A DNA stretch of 64,000 nucleotides from Diphasiastrum complanatum (GCA_029204225.1 CM055095.1:14850049-14914048); one strand, 5' to 3'. Numbered from the stretch's first letter, positions 1 through 12,941 are shown. Made by a program: numbers and translations. Notes: generated from the sequence alone by a model not told the origin.

Positions 1-718
1 CACTTGTAAAAAATCATGTACATATTGAATACCATCTGTGTATTTATACAACTAATACGACGACATCAGAATAGAACAGAAGATAGAACGAAACATCACT
101 GATAAGCAGAGATAGACATTGTAGATGCTTTCACACATTCATTCTTTTCTTCCAAATATATTGTCAGTAATAGATTCATCACCTTTACAGATTGTGTGAT
201 TAGCTTTGTGAAGCATGCGGTTACGTCCACTATTGTTTTGTGCTCACCTGCATTATTGACCTGTATATTTCGTTATACTTAATTAGATTACAGCTCTGTT
301 TGTTTTGCGTTCATATTTGTGTCAATATTGCAATGCTTTTCTACGTTCTGTCTGGTTTTCTAGCTACTTAATCTGGCTGTCTGTTCTTCTCAAATTATTA
401 TTAGTCTAGTTGTCGCAACTAATGATTAGTCTAGTTGTTCGCGACTAATGATTTGTTTAGCTATTTGTGAGAAATTATCTTTCTGATGTTTTGATGCTTA
501 ATATTTGGCTACGTAATTAGATCGAACGTGATTTCTATCACTAATGTTCTGTTCGAGATTGATAGGCGTAGTCATGCTTGAGAAAAGAGTGAGATAGCTT
601 ATTCTGCTGCGCACGGACGATTTTCGTTCGAGTTCGTTTCTTTTTTGAGTTTCGAGTTCGCTTCTTTTTGTGTTTGTTTCTTTTTTGAGTTATCTTTCTT
701 TCACCCCTCTTTCCAACA
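1..718 (+). repeat. Copia-type LTR, right part (or diverged full copy)
   Basis: Bases 490-718 match 3520-3723 (shared start CGTGATTTCTATCACTA, end TTTCC.ACA). Bases 130-270 resemble the minus-strand LTR near 45.5-46.1 kb (shared TGTAGATGCTTTCAC). It ends in CA just before a primer-binding-like site. Its left edge is outside the window or not visible. Confidence 0.6.
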
Positions 719-719
719 A

Positions 720-736
720 TGGACAGTATCGAATCC
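720..736 (+). other. Possible primer-binding site
   Basis: TGGACAGTATCGAATCC starts with TGG one base after the LTR end and has the layout of a complement to a tRNA 3' end (CCA plus T-arm). The tRNA was not identified. Confidence 0.35.
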
Positions 737-829
737 TCTTTCGAGGGATTGGAGTTCAAAGGGTGCTGGGCTTTGGGGCATGACAAAAACTTCTGAGCCC
801 CAAGGGGGTCGGAATCATCGAACATGTCC

Positions 830-1851
830 ATGAAATATTGGGTTAATGGTGAAACAGCTCTCGTTTGTGGGGGTGAGGCAACCTGGACAGCTGTGATTGG
901 AATGGTAGCCCCAATAGTCACAGACTGTCCTTGAGAGGAAGCAGAGGCGAGGGAAGCATCAGAGGCGGGGGGAATTAGTAGTTCAGTGCAGATGGCAGCG
1001 AGAGGTGAAAGCGCAACTGAAGGTGTCTGCCTAGTCCTTCGACGTGACGCGGGAGGTGAGTCAGGAATAGCGATCTCGCTGCATACATGTTGACGACTAT
1101 GTGAGGTAGATGCCTGGTGAGATGATTCTGCTGGTGCTTCTTCATAGATAGACAACACGGAATATGCAACAAACCCACGAAGCCTGTCCTCCAGGTAAGA
1201 GGCAGATAATAGAGAGAGGAGAGGGCCAGCCACAAATTGATGCTTGTTGCCCTCTTCAACTCTCCAAAAACTATCTTATAACAGTTATAAGGCTCAAGGG
1301 GGGCAGATCCTATCGTGTAGTTGGAGTCAACAATACGTTGCAGGATCGGTGAGGAAATATGTTCCTTTATGAGGTTGCCAACCATCAGAAAGTTGTTTAG
1401 AAGCTAGGCTGCGGCTTGGATGACAAGATCCCGGGATGGAGTCTAGGAGATGCTTGTCACGAGTCCAGTAGAACTCGACGAACGTGTCTATGAACAGCTT
1501 GTTCACATTCTTGGCGTGCTTATGGTTTGGAGATGGCTCCTTACCAAATGTTACTCCTATGGCTGCAAGGACGGCTTTAGTAACACGCACCTTGTGTGTG
1601 GTATTTTGGAATGTGACATAAAATTTAGACTTGGCCTCGGTCCACGTGCTAACGGCCATGGTAATAAAATGCATGTTGATTTTTCCAGAGAAGGCACGCT
1701 CATAGATTCCCATTGCCATGAACAAAGGCCCAACAAGGGCCATCCACTGAGAGACCATGCCTGCACTAGGGAGCATCATGATGTCCGTTGCAGTTGGGAC
1801 GCCACGATGGATGGAGTATTTCGGAGACTAAGAGGTGTCGGTAGAAGACAT
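830..1851 (-). pseudogene. Decayed unidentified gene, antisense to the surrounding LTRs
   Basis: On the minus strand an ATG at 1851 opens MSSTDTS, then TAG, then a long frame to about 1327 (includes FSGKINMHFITMAVSTWTEA). The message moves to a second frame at 975-1385 (SAPLEPYNCYKIVFGELKRA) and a third below 1233 that is Ser/Pro/Ala-rich. The protein is not recognised. The TAG at codon 8 is one C-to-T step from CAG. The gene lies between an LTR/PBS on the left and a polypurine tract/LTR on the right, and runs against them. Confidence 0.4.
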
Positions 1852-2718
1852 GATGACTAGAAAGCCAGTGCGAATGTATATTAGAAGGCAGAAAAAAGTT
1901 GGCAGAAAGTTTTGGTTGCGAAATTTTTTTCAAGAGCTCCGCTAGCACAAGTGACAAATGAATCAAATTCAGCCTACTTCTAGGTGAATTTGGAGGGTCC
2001 ATTACACAAAATACTAGTTTGGCTGATTAGTTGTAGACAAAAATTTGCAGTCTTGTTAAGTACTGTGAAAATAGCTTTCAAAATTATCAACGAAGGTTTT
2101 GGACAAAAATAGCAATCTGGCAAACGTTCTGAAGCTTTGGTGAAGGTTCAACATTCATCTAAGGTCATCATTCGCCTAGGTACTGTAATAAATGCAAATT
2201 TTTAGGATCTAAACCTACGACCAACCTAAATTTGGCATTTTGAATCCATTTGGCATGTCGACGAAGGTTCATCAATATTGGAAGATGCTCGGCAAAAGTT
2301 TCCAAAATGGCATGATACTGATCATTTGCCTAAGGTAAAAACAGGTACCAACTAGTAAAAAGAACGTTTGCCCAACTCAGTATGGGTATATCTAAGGTGG
2401 ATCTTGCCTTTGAAAACTCGGTGAACAATTCTAGAATAGTATGTGCACAAAATGACCCAAAAAATAGTTTTCGAAAGTCACAAATATGTGTGTCAATGCA
2501 ACTATCCCCAACTTGACACTGCCACTGCCGATCATGTCTGCGAGAGTGTTTCCTCAAATATCACTCAACATTGGTCGGTTCTAACTCCAAAAGTTGAACC
2601 GATCATGAGATTTCTTTTCACCTAAAAACTAAAGTATTAAGTTTGGAGTCACACATAAGATTCTGTGCAGAACTAAGTTTGAAGGTCAAGGCATTCAAGG
2701 ATTCAGATAAAGGGGGAG
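1852..2718. other. LTR-element internal remainder with polypurine tract
   Basis: No coding region was recognised. The segment ends in the plus-strand polypurine tract AAAGGGGGAG (2709-2718), directly before an LTR start TGTTGGATTATTC. Confidence 0.5.
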
Positions 2719-3723
2719 TGTTGGATTATTCTCCTTCTACCAATCGACTAATCGATTTTAATCTTCATCCATTGTTTAATCAAGTTTTGCGGATTTTCTT
2801 GTGTGTTTACACACTCTACAGAATTACATGGAGTTTACGACAGTGTCGCATTTTTCGCCTGACAGAAATCTCGTGTAAAATCACAGTGTTGCATTTTTCG
2901 CTTTTTCAAAAGAACCTCAAGGAAATGACTCTGGAAAAGTGTGGGGCAGCCTTAAATGAGATTCGAGGGCACCTTCGCTTTTTTCATTTTTTTCGTGAAA
3001 AACCCGACAATGTTGCCTGTGGCTGTTTTAGTTCATAAATGTAGAGCTACAGTTTTGGTTCATTTATGCAGACAAAACGTTTACGACCAATTTCATCGCT
3101 TATCAACAATCAATGATAAGGATCGGATGCATGCCAGCTGATTACCAGCCAACTGGCGATCACATTTGATGACCTAATTTCTTAGTATAAATAGTTGTTC
3201 ATATTCATATAGTCAAATCATCTGAAATTCATTGAAAATCAAAATTATCAGAAGCATTTGATTAGTTAGCTCTCTCTCTCTCAAGCCTGCGAGCTTGAAC
3301 ACTCATGAGCATTCTAGCTCACTTCTTAGAGTTGTTTTAGAGATTGCTGTTATGCTACTGCTTATCAACATTGCGCTTAATTCAGACTTTTATTTTAGCC
3401 GCTCAGAGATAGCATAGAGTACGCGTCTTCGATCCGCAACTTATTGTACTCATTTACTCTTGTTACGTTTTCATAGCGAATCAATACTATCCTTCATTGA
3501 GTTCAGATTTCGTCTCGGAATGGTGATTTCAAAGTTAGTTATAAATTCAAACGTGATTTCTATCACTATTGTCTTGTTTGAAATTGATAGGCGTAATCAT
3601 GCATTGAAAAGATGAAGATAGTTTATCCTGCCATGCACGAAAAGTTTTCTTTCTAGACACACGAATTATTTTCATTCGTTTCTTTTCGAGCTAGACCTAT
3701 CTTTTGCACACCACTTTCCGACA
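2719..3723 (+). repeat. Copia-type LTR (3' copy), about 1 kb
   Basis: Starts TGTTGG after a polypurine tract and ends CA, with a TATA box TATAAATA at 3186-3193. The start matches LTRs on the other strand at 10429 and 46099. The last 200 bases match 490-718. Confidence 0.7.
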
Positions 3724-3744
3724 TTTCTAACACCTCTCTAGGTT

Positions 3745-3980
3745 CCATACCTCCGTCCAAGGCATAGACACCTATCTGCCCTTAACCAAGGACACTTGTA
3801 CCTTAATCTAAGGCAGCTACCCTTAAATCTAAGGGTACCCCTTATCCAAGGGTCACGTGACTCCGTACCTCCGACCAAGGTATAGTCACTTGTCTGCCCT
3901 TATCCAGAGGCGCATATCTTTAATCCTAAGGGTAACCCTTATCCAAGGGTAACTTGCCATTTAGCCCCCAACACTAAATG
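3745..3980. repeat. 118-bp tandem repeat with CCCTTATCCAAGGG palindromes
   Basis: CCATACCTCCGTCCAAGG at 3745 recurs as CCGTACCTCCGACCAAGG at 3863. Each unit carries several short palindromes of the CCTTA-N-TAAGG type. It lies between the LTR end and the 3' end of the LINE, so it may be a LINE 3' tail. Confidence 0.6.
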
Positions 3981-4089
3981 GACCAATAGGGGTCTGAAGT
4001 ACTGCTAGTTACATAGGTATGTAACAATATGGAACAATGCCTCTAGTTGAATAGGAGGGACGACAAACTCCGCCAGTATAATATGATGT

Positions 4090-5800
4090 GGTATAGAGGG
4101 CTTAGCCCGTATCATCCGAGATAGCATATGAATATGAAGTCATGAGATTCGTGCCCACTTGGTAGCCGTCAGGCCAGTACTTAGTGTCTCTGATGTGTAC
4201 AGGTTTGAGGGGACTACCATAGTGTCAAAGAATTGGCACTTACTAGTTGCATTTCTAATGTGTGGGCTGAAACATAGTCTCTCCAAATCTACCAATGATG
4301 CATAGCCCTTTTGAAATCGAGAAACTACCGCCTGTCGCCTACCGCCTGCTAAAAGTGGGACTAGAAAATACCATGCACAAGTATGTGTAGGAGTCAACTA
4401 CCTACCTCAAGTGGATGTACATCCCATAGAAGCTCATGTCTCATCATGAAGGATCTGGAGGTACACCATAACTTTGGTCTTGGCCACATTCATTGACAGG
4501 AGGGAAGCGCATCCAGATGCCGCTGCAGGCCTTCTCTCATCCTCGAAAGCAATACCACATCATCAACATATAATAGGATAGCGATAACGAGGTCACCCAA
4601 TGCACATCCCTCTCCTCCGTCTCTCTATATAACCTACTCAAGCTCATCTATATATAAACCAAAGAGTGTAGGTACATCCCTACTTAACCCCAATAGTACT
4701 CTCTATCTCTAGTGATACAACTCTTGATACCCGAATCTGGCCAATAACTCGTCTATACAATGCCACAACTACCTGTATGATATTCTTCTGGAAGCCATGA
4801 TCCTGAAGCCTTTGTATTAGTAAATGTCTAGGCACAGAGTCAAAGGCTTTGCGTAAATCCACAAAGCAACAGTATACACGCCCTCTTCTGGCCTTAGCCT
4901 CCTCAATGATGGATCTCAGAGTGAAAACATGATCCGATGTAGTATATCTTGGTCTGAAACCAGCCTAGCCAATGGCATGCAGTGCTCTAATATCCATCTC
5001 TGTACTGATCTCTGACTGAAGAATAGAATCATAAACTCTGGTAAAGAGGTGGCTAATCATGATGGTACGATAGTTGTCAACTTTCATGGGATCACCGCCT
5101 TTATGGATAGGATGGATAAGGTTTGTGGACCAAGGGAAGGGAAAACCAGATGTGATAACGCTATTGAAAAGGAAAGAGAGGAAAGGTGAGAGGATGTCAG
5201 TGACCTGCTTCAAAAGTTCGGCCTCTAGTTCATCAATGTCTTTGGCCTTATGTAGGTTTAATTGATCGATGGCCTCTTCTACTATGTCTGGAGAGAATAT
5301 ATCATAAGTACATGTGCATGGGTGTGTGGGAAGAGGAGGTGTGTCAAGTACAGTGTACAATGATGTGGCATAGGTTACCCATTTGCTAAGATCTATGATC
5401 CGGGGTGGAGGTACTCGTGAAAGGAATTTTTGCTAAAATGATCTTGACGAAGAGCTAAAGATAAGGTCCATCATTTTCTTTCCCTGGCAGATTTCGTATG
5501 TAATTTTTTTTTTTGGGCAGTTCTACGATATACACGAGATAAGTCCTTTACCAGATGGGGAAAGTGGCAGCGCGCATAAACCAAGTTTAGGTGAAGTTGG
5601 TTACATTCGTGGTCATACCAGGGGTTATGTGGTCGACAATGTTGTATGTGCTTGGGCCATGGGGATGGGAAAGCAAGGGATGCAGGGGTATGCATGGTCT
5701 GGACAAGGAAAAGAGACTGGTCCGCTAAAGTATGTGTGTAGGGAAAATGAGTCAGGAGGTAAGATAAGGCTTCTCTATACATAGAGGAGTGTTTTGAGGG
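4090..5800 (-). mobile_element. LINE (non-LTR retrotransposon) ORF2 fragment, decayed
   Basis: Read from 5782 down: a pre-RT linker (HNPWYDHECNQL), then reverse transcriptase motifs FPFPWSTNLIHPIHKGGDP and VDNYRTIMISHL, then YCCFVDLRKAFDSVPR, then a GVK*GC motif. Near 4140-4397 a C-terminal part follows (RNATSKCQFFDTMVVPSNLY). Two in-frame TAG codons sit where LINEs have Gln (IG*AGFR and GVK*GC). The catalytic YADD region and the endonuclease are not readable. Confidence 0.8.
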
Positions 5801-8009
5801 TTATAGCGATATACAGTCTTTTCGGGATAAAATTCTATTTGAGGATCTGTTGGTTGCATAATTTTCGGAAGAGAACCAACTATGGTATAGAAATGAGATT
5901 TTTCTGAAAGTAATTTCGAATAGATTCAAAGTGAGATACCAAATTGGAACTCTTCGAATAAGAGAAATTCTCTAAGGATTGTGTGGAACAATCTGGAACT
6001 AGAATTTGAAATTTGAATCATTATCTATAAACAGGACAGTGAAAGTTCAAAAGTTACTAATTTCATTCTGATTGGAATAGGAGTAAGTTTGATCGGAGTT
6101 TAGGTCTGGCTAATATGTATTAGATCAACCTAATCTTAGTTGAGTACTAGGGTCAGGGAAGGGTTGATTGAGGGAAATAAATTATGTTATTAGTGGTAAA
6201 TTGGATTGGAAAACTGTTGAGAGTGAATATTATTTGTCTCAAAGATTTCCCAGATATGCTATTTACTCATGAGAAATATAAATTCTTTAGTAGGTGAGTT
6301 ACAAGATTCTCGATGAAATATGTGAATTCTGGAGGAATCTTCCTGGTAAGAATGTGTTTATGTACTGGGTCATAGTGAGATTATTCACATTCATGCACGA
6401 TTAATCTTGTATGAATCTACTGTGTATTCCTAGTTACTAGGGTTGTGCACTTAACCTAGTCGGTGAACATAAATATATGATCAAGAATTGTTGAGATAGA
6501 TACTTGACAAGTTAACGGATCTTTATGTGGAAGATTTATGGATTAACTTATAAATGATTTGGATGAGGATCTAAATGTGGCGTCATACTAGTATAATTGA
6601 ATTCTTCACCTATATATTGATATTTTTGAATCATTGGCAATTAACTTGAGTAGTTGATTACTCCGGGATGAAGTTAATCGGTAAAACAATCAATGTGACG
6701 AGGATTCACCAGAAGCTGATGGTTTTGAATTATATTGCTGCATGATTAGTGAATCATCAGGATTCATCAGTTAAAATTATGTGCATTGGATATACAATAT
6801 TCTTGGTATAGAGTATTCCTTAGTTAAGGAATAGACTCGGCTCATTAGTGATTGTATCCCAAGAGTGCTCAATTGGATAACAAATCATAATGAATCCGAG
6901 AATAAAAAGCTGAATTGATATTCAGCATGACTGTGTATCTAGATTTGATTCTAGATGATAATCTTTTTGTGGTTGAAGATGATTGTCATTATCATTTTGG
7001 TATGCTTTTTGTCTTTAATTACGAGTGGCATATAGAACTTGAATATCTCGCACTTCAGTTAAAGAATATAGTTTGGAGAATGTTCCTAAAATCCAGTATT
7101 TTCTTGTTGGAAAAATTTGTGGAATGATTCTTACTCTTTTAGAGTTATGTAGGACATATACTCCAGTATCTTGTAATGATTAAGTATGGGTTTGGATTGA
7201 GAAAATTATGATTGATATCATATGAATCTAAATATTTATGATTGACGAATCATAAATAGATACTTAATTGTTGTAAGGCATTGTGATGATTCTTAAGTGT
7301 GACAATTTATTCTTGATCTATTATTTGAGTAAGAATTCATATCAGTGTTTTGAATTTCTTTACTCCAGTGTTTTATTGAGAACCTATGGATCTCACAGAC
7401 ATTCTCACAAGATAAGTTATTTAACTTGTGTAGAGTTTAAAAAATCTAGTGGATGCTATTATGCTACAGATTATGGTTTGCAGATGCTTGAGTACAGTTC
7501 TTTTGATTAGATCTCCAGTTATTTTACGGGGATAGACATATCAATTAAGATGAATGGGTGCTATTTTCTTGCATTTGATGCTAGGAATAAGAGCATTTAA
7601 CTCAAATGAGAGTCTAGGATACTCAGAGTTGAGTTTTAATCATTTTATATCTTAATGATTCTCCTAGATATTCTAATTGAATGAATTTTTATGTCTTAAA
7701 ATTGCGGATTTTGAAGATATTTGTACTTGGAAGCTTTATGAATTGTCTGCCAAAGTTGTGGATGATTTCAGATTGTAATTGTTGATTTTTTTTTACTTTA
7801 ATCTCTTAATCCAGTATTTCATGTAAGTGTTTTACATGCAGATGATGACAGAGGTTAACGGTTGAAAACCAGTTTTAACTCTAAGTACTTGTTTGATAAT
7901 AAAGTTGGACTAAGGATAATGATTTTCAGAGTTATTAAAGAAAGTTAAAGGAACTATTCATGTAATTCTTTCTTATTTTGAGGACAAAAGTAGATTAAAG
8001 GGGGAAGAA
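5801..8009 (+). mobile_element. Decayed Ty3/gypsy internal region up to its polypurine tract
   Basis: AT-rich, with no long frame. Just before the LTR the + strand reads FEDKSRLKGEE, as at the end of chromovirus pol, with polypurine AAAGGGGGAAGAA. Near 6290-6320 it resembles 58160-58190 inside the LeuRS-intron chromovirus (shared GTTACAxGATTCTCGxT). Otherwise nothing is recognised. Confidence 0.45.
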
Positions 8010-8460
8010 TGTCATGTATGTATATAGGATTCAGTTTAGTCCTAGACTTGGATACCCGATACTCCAGTGAATCAAGCTTATTAGTTGTGCCACATCATAC
8101 TGGACGTGACCTGCAAGTAATTAATAACCTTGTGAGGCCCAGACACACTAATTGGAGTTAGTACAAGGTTTGAAACCGTATATGCATGTGTAGAGTATCA
8201 ATAGCAATTCTATGAATAGAGGATCCATGCATGGAGACTCTATTCTAGATGAATCTATGTATAGGGGAGTTAGGACCTTGTGCATTACCACCTGCACAGG
8301 GGGTTCTAGAGCTTATATAAGGAGGCCAAACTTGCCCTACTATACCATCATTTGGTTGATTCATTGCCATGATCTCTCTCTACTCTCATGCTTCCTATTC
8401 CTTGGCTTGGGGGTGAAGCTTCTAGAGATTGATTGGTTGCTTCTATTTGACACAATCTAA
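8010..8460 (+). repeat. Ty3/gypsy LTR (3' copy, probably truncated)
   Basis: Starts TGTCATGTATG after a polypurine tract. It aligns along its length to the reverse complement of 60471-60951: shared TCCTAGACTTGGATAC, GTAATTAATAACCTTG, GAGTATCAATAGCAAT, CTTCCTATTCCTTGGCT and GGGGGTGAAGCTT. It breaks off where the copia at 8461 begins. Confidence 0.75.
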
Positions 8461-9822
8461 ATGGAATCCTAGTCTGTTTCCCGAAAATGCAGCTATGACA
8501 AACAGGGAGGTCAACTTTATTGATTGGATAGTCGAGATCAAATGCTAAGGACTATTTCGACATGTTCGACATAGATTTATGATTCAAATGTCCTAATCAA
8601 TTGTGCCAAAGTAATGTCTTATTGACTAGAATAGAACAATGCTTGACTTTTATAAAAATAACAATGAACTAGTCTATATAAGTATCCATGTCTCTTGTCG
8701 AGTGCAAGGATCTTATTTGTCCTATCGATAATTTGATATTGATCAGACTCAAGCTCTATCCTATGCCCTAAATCAATAATTCGATTTATTGACAACAGAT
8801 TTGTAGAAAGTTTAGGTACATATAAAACATTCGATAGTAGTTTGAATTGATCATGCTGAAACATCAATCTTATAGTGCCTTCACCCTCGATAGTATGTGT
8901 ACTATCATTGCCAATATGAACGAATTTCTTTGTATTGTAAGGTGTATAGGAGTAAAAATGCTCACGATGATTGGTCATATATTGAGTAGCTCCATAAGCC
9001 AGAAACCAAAAATTATCGACTTGGACCTTTTGGTCTCTAACCATAAATGCTCTTTCTTCCATGTTGAGTATGAGAGATTGAGATGATATTGTGATTGCAT
9101 TCGCTTGTTGATTTGGTTGTTGGCATTATTTGCTTTCAATATCCTAGAATCTTGGATTTCACGGTTAGTACATTTTCAATACTTACAAAACATCTTCTTC
9201 TTTGAATGTGAATTCGATAATTGTTTCTGACTTTGTGTTGGCTTCTGATTCAATGCGGGTTGTTTAGAGCTTTTTTTCTTCTACCATTTTGAGCCTTTGT
9301 TGACATATAGAGCGTGAGATGATGAAGTCGAAGAGGTGTCTTGACTTCTTCGATTGTCTTCTTGCTGCAACATAGTAATAACTCTAGTGAGAGTTAAATA
9401 TGAGTGTGTCGATATGATCATCACCCAGTTTTCATATGTAGAAGGCAAGCTTGAAAGCAATGTCATGATTGCGTCTTGATCGATCCGGACAGTTGCCATT
9501 TGTTGCAAGAGATTCTTAAACTGGTTAACATGATTTTGAAGTGAATCATCATTCGACATCTTGAGTGTGAAAAATTCTCTTAAGAGATGCAACTTGGAAG
9601 TCATGTCCCTCACATCATATAGTGAGCTCAGGATGTCCCATACTTCTTTCGAAGTTTGAGCTTTAGATATGTGGCCAATTTGAGTGTCTAATATATTGAG
9701 AATAATAAGCACAAAAGTTTTACCATCCTTTGATCTCCATTTTGAGTCGGTTGTGTCGTCTTCAAGCTTCACTTCGATACTTGTGACAACATCCCACAAC
9801 TCGTTAGCGATTTGACAATTTA
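8461..9822 (-). mobile_element. Ty1/copia gag-protease-pre-integrase fragment
   Basis: Read leftward from 9822: gag (ELWDVVTSIEVK, QNHVNQFKNLLQQMATV) to 9281, a weak nucleic-acid-binding stretch, then protease-like sequence at 9062-8619 (FWFLAYGATQYMTNHR, where DSGA is replaced) with NVLYVPKLSTNLLSI. Then pre-integrase (RLGHLNHKS-like, VCHSCIFGKQTR) down to 8461. Integrase and RT are missing; the element ends against the gypsy LTR. Confidence 0.85.
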
Positions 9823-10429
9823 GAACTTATCGATAAGAGATTTAACATATACAAATAACTTCAAAGAAACTTGCATACATTTCGACATAATATTGAACGC
9901 AATAAAAAAGTATGAGATTTAGTAAGTAGCATGTACAAATCAGATGATGAGAGTACAAAACAATAGCGGATGGAGCCGCGTATTCTAAACTATCTCTGAG
10001 TAACTGATAACTCTGTCTGATATACTTCCGTTGATAAGCAATATTCAAAGTAGAAACTCTGTCTTGTGAATATCTTCTAATGATCAGCTATTTATACTAA
10101 TGAGGAATGCCGCTTAGGCTTATCCAATTAGGGCAACTAATTAGGTTGTAGGTCATAGGTTGCAATTGGAGCTTAGCCCTAATGCACTGTCATCCATCCA
10201 GTTAGGACTTCATAAAAATTTACTTGCTAACCAACTCGGGTAAGTCGTTAGATTCATAACAGATGGAAACAACCTTCGACATCATCGATAGTTCATCGTT
10301 GTCGAAGCCACCCGTTGAGTGATTCTTGTGTAATTTTTGCAAATTGTGTAGAAACATGAATAAAACTGCAGAGCTGGATAAATGAATGGATGTAGATTAA
10401 ATATAGGATTATGGGAGAATAATCCAACA
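9815..10429 (-). repeat. Copia-type LTR, minus strand
   Basis: The reverse complement starts TGTTGGATTATTCTCC, the same start as the LTR at 2719. It carries TATAAATA (10089-10096 on the + strand) and a TCGAC-rich upstream part. Gag of the same strand follows almost directly, so the leader is deleted. The left edge is approximate. Confidence 0.65.
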
Positions 10430-11007
10430 ATTCCTAACATCCCTCTCCAATTTCTTTCATTACATCGTGTCATAATATATTAAACTTCTCATGTCACAAA
10501 GTTGATCGCAAACTCAATCATCACATCCTATAATCCATCAAAACCAAAACATAAATCCATTACAAAAACAAAACTCAAACAAAATTGACTACAACGATAT
10601 TGAACAAAATATATACAATCACATCTAATATAATCAATCATGAATTATGTTGTCTAATACAACAAAATTATAGTCTCAGCAAATCTTATCAATCTATTGT
10701 AACTTTTAAGTCTATATTCAAAACCTACGTTGCTTTAAAAAAAAAAAAAGGCCTTCCAACATTGCTTGCTTCCATTATTTTTGCACATCCACAGCCACAG
10801 CCGGAGCTGGTCATCTGTTTGCCACATGTGTTTGTAAACTGCATCCGGATGTACGCCCCCCCGCCCCCCAGCCTTCTCTTTCACTCAATCAGCCTCGTCG
10901 ATCATCGTTGCGAACAAATGAATGCAGCGATCATATCGAGCAAGCCATCGTCCGCATGCATCAATTCTGTGTTATTCTGCTGCTGATTCTGTACACATTT
11001 CGGTTTG
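10430..11007 (+). promoter_or_regulatory. OSB upstream region
   Basis: AT-rich to 10760 with an A-tract at 10738-10749, then more GC-rich from 10790 with a short CCCCCCGCCCCCC tract near 10860. It probably holds the promoter and 5' leader. No clear TATA box or transcription start was identified. Confidence 0.3.
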
Positions 11008-11519
11008 ATGCATGAGACAAGCGCAAGTCAGAAAATGAGCGGCGTGATGCTCAGCTCATCGTCATCCATGTTCCGGAAAACCGTTCATCAAGCGTCTACA
11101 ACCATTTATCTTAAATGTGGATCTTTTGCTTCTCAAAAGCATCAGCAAAGGTCTTCTGCCGTGGCTAGGATGCACGCAGCAAGCTTGGAGCACATGAATA
11201 GCTTCAATAATGTATTATCTCATTCCAGGAAAAAATTTGAGCCTATCTCACCTGTGTTGGGAAGATTCACAACGAGGCCTTGTGCATTGAGGTGTTTTTC
11301 TGCATACGAGCAGCAAAGCTCCGGTCGAAGGCTTGAGGCAGGAAGCGACTTTCCACGGCCACCCGTGATACCCTTCCAGAAGGATTTGGCCAACTATATA
11401 CATCTGATAGGGCATGTAGGAAAGAAGCCTGATATCAAATATTTTGATAGCGGCAAGGTCTGCGCGAGGTCAAGCATGGCTGTGCGGAAGACGGCCAGAT
11501 TGGAGGATGCTCCAAGCTG
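11008..11519 (+). CDS. OSB: OSB exon 1
   Basis: This exon encodes the transit-peptide-like N-terminus and the first strands of the OB fold (residues 1-170 plus two bases of a Trp codon). The donor is TG|GTGAGA at 11520. Reading past it stops at once, which supports the splice. Confidence 0.85.
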
Positions 11520-12868
11520 GTGAGATATATTATCCAGGCTTTACTTGGAACATATCTGTTTTACTATGTGCACTGTGTCCTTTAATCATATGCTTAGGTT
11601 TTTTTGACACAAGTATTCCTCGTATTTACTTCTTTTGAGAATACTTCAGAAAGAATAGCGACTTTCCACCGAGTGATAGAAGATTCATGCGCTCATCAAT
11701 CTGTCTCAATAAGGGCACTTTGTCCGTTAATTATATGCTTAGGGTTATGCAACCTCATCCCTTTAAGTGCCTCAGCTGTTGTTGGGCAGGAGGAGGGGTT
11801 GGGCCAGCTATGAAAGGGCCATTTAGTTATATTGTTAAAAGTAGTGTGGGAAGCTCTCAACATAGTGTCCTCAAGGGACTACGAAGTCTAGACTCTCGAA
11901 AGGTTATCTTTTCTTTCACTTAACTGCTAAAACACAAGAAACGTGTTTCGAAGCACTTATTTTCTCTATTGCTCGACGATGGTATCTATTGTAGAGGGTC
12001 TAGTGAGCTCCGAAAATACTTCAATGGTGCAATTTCCCAATTTTGTCATCATACTTTCATAGGCTCTGTATACACGTATGAGTATTTGAAGTATGCCAAA
12101 GTTTGGCACACATGTATGCCACACTATATAGGGTTGTGAAATCCACATACAATGTGTAAAAGATGCAACACATCAAGTAAAAGGGTAACAACATGCAACA
12201 TATACTGGCCATTGCCAACTAGTGTCAGCCCACAATTCACAAAATCAATTTTCTTCAAGAATGCACCTTGGAATGTTGTATATCTTAAATGGGTCATCCT
12301 CTTTTGTAGGTGGAGGGACTAAATCTCAAGATCTCTATACCACATGGCACAGACGTTTTTTGCCTGCAGCATGAGTAGTTGACTTGAATCTTATATACCA
12401 CGAATTTCTTATGCCTACGGTGTGAACAATGTTGTGCATTGAGTATAGTTTTTGTTTCTTGTAAAATTGTAGACTGTCTTGCATATGGACTAGTGTATGG
12501 GTGTGCATATGACTAGGCTTCCATGTGTGAAACTGCAAAAATGCAACTTGCCTTAAGCTACCTTGCTTGAGTAAGTTGTAGTGTTTGTTAGACCAACACT
12601 GGAGCTTTCTAGCATAGCTGTAGCAAATCGCAAATCTGTGAATTGCGATTCGCTGCAACGAATCGAATAATTGTTTCTAGGTTTGGGGTTTAGGGTGCAT
12701 TTATTGGCATTAAGAGTTAGTGTGTGGTTCTAAAGGTATGTTGGCTTTTATTTTTTTTCACGTATCCACTTTCTTTTAATGTTTCAGGGTTTCTATAGTC
12801 ATGCAAGAGGCATATACATGTATTTTGAACTGGATTAAGGTTTATGTTTTGTGTAGGGTCCAACTCGT

Positions 12869-12941
<73 letters not shown>

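Noticed and set aside
541-1233. A 230-codon minus-strand frame taken whole as a gene
   Set aside because: Its last 100 codons lie in LTR sequence that is shared with 3520-3723. Only the upstream part was kept, as one piece of the decayed antisense gene.
10585-10986. A 133-codon + strand frame before OSB
   Set aside because: Low-complexity sequence without family features, in a different frame from OSB and ended by a stop before its start. It is probably leader or promoter sequence.
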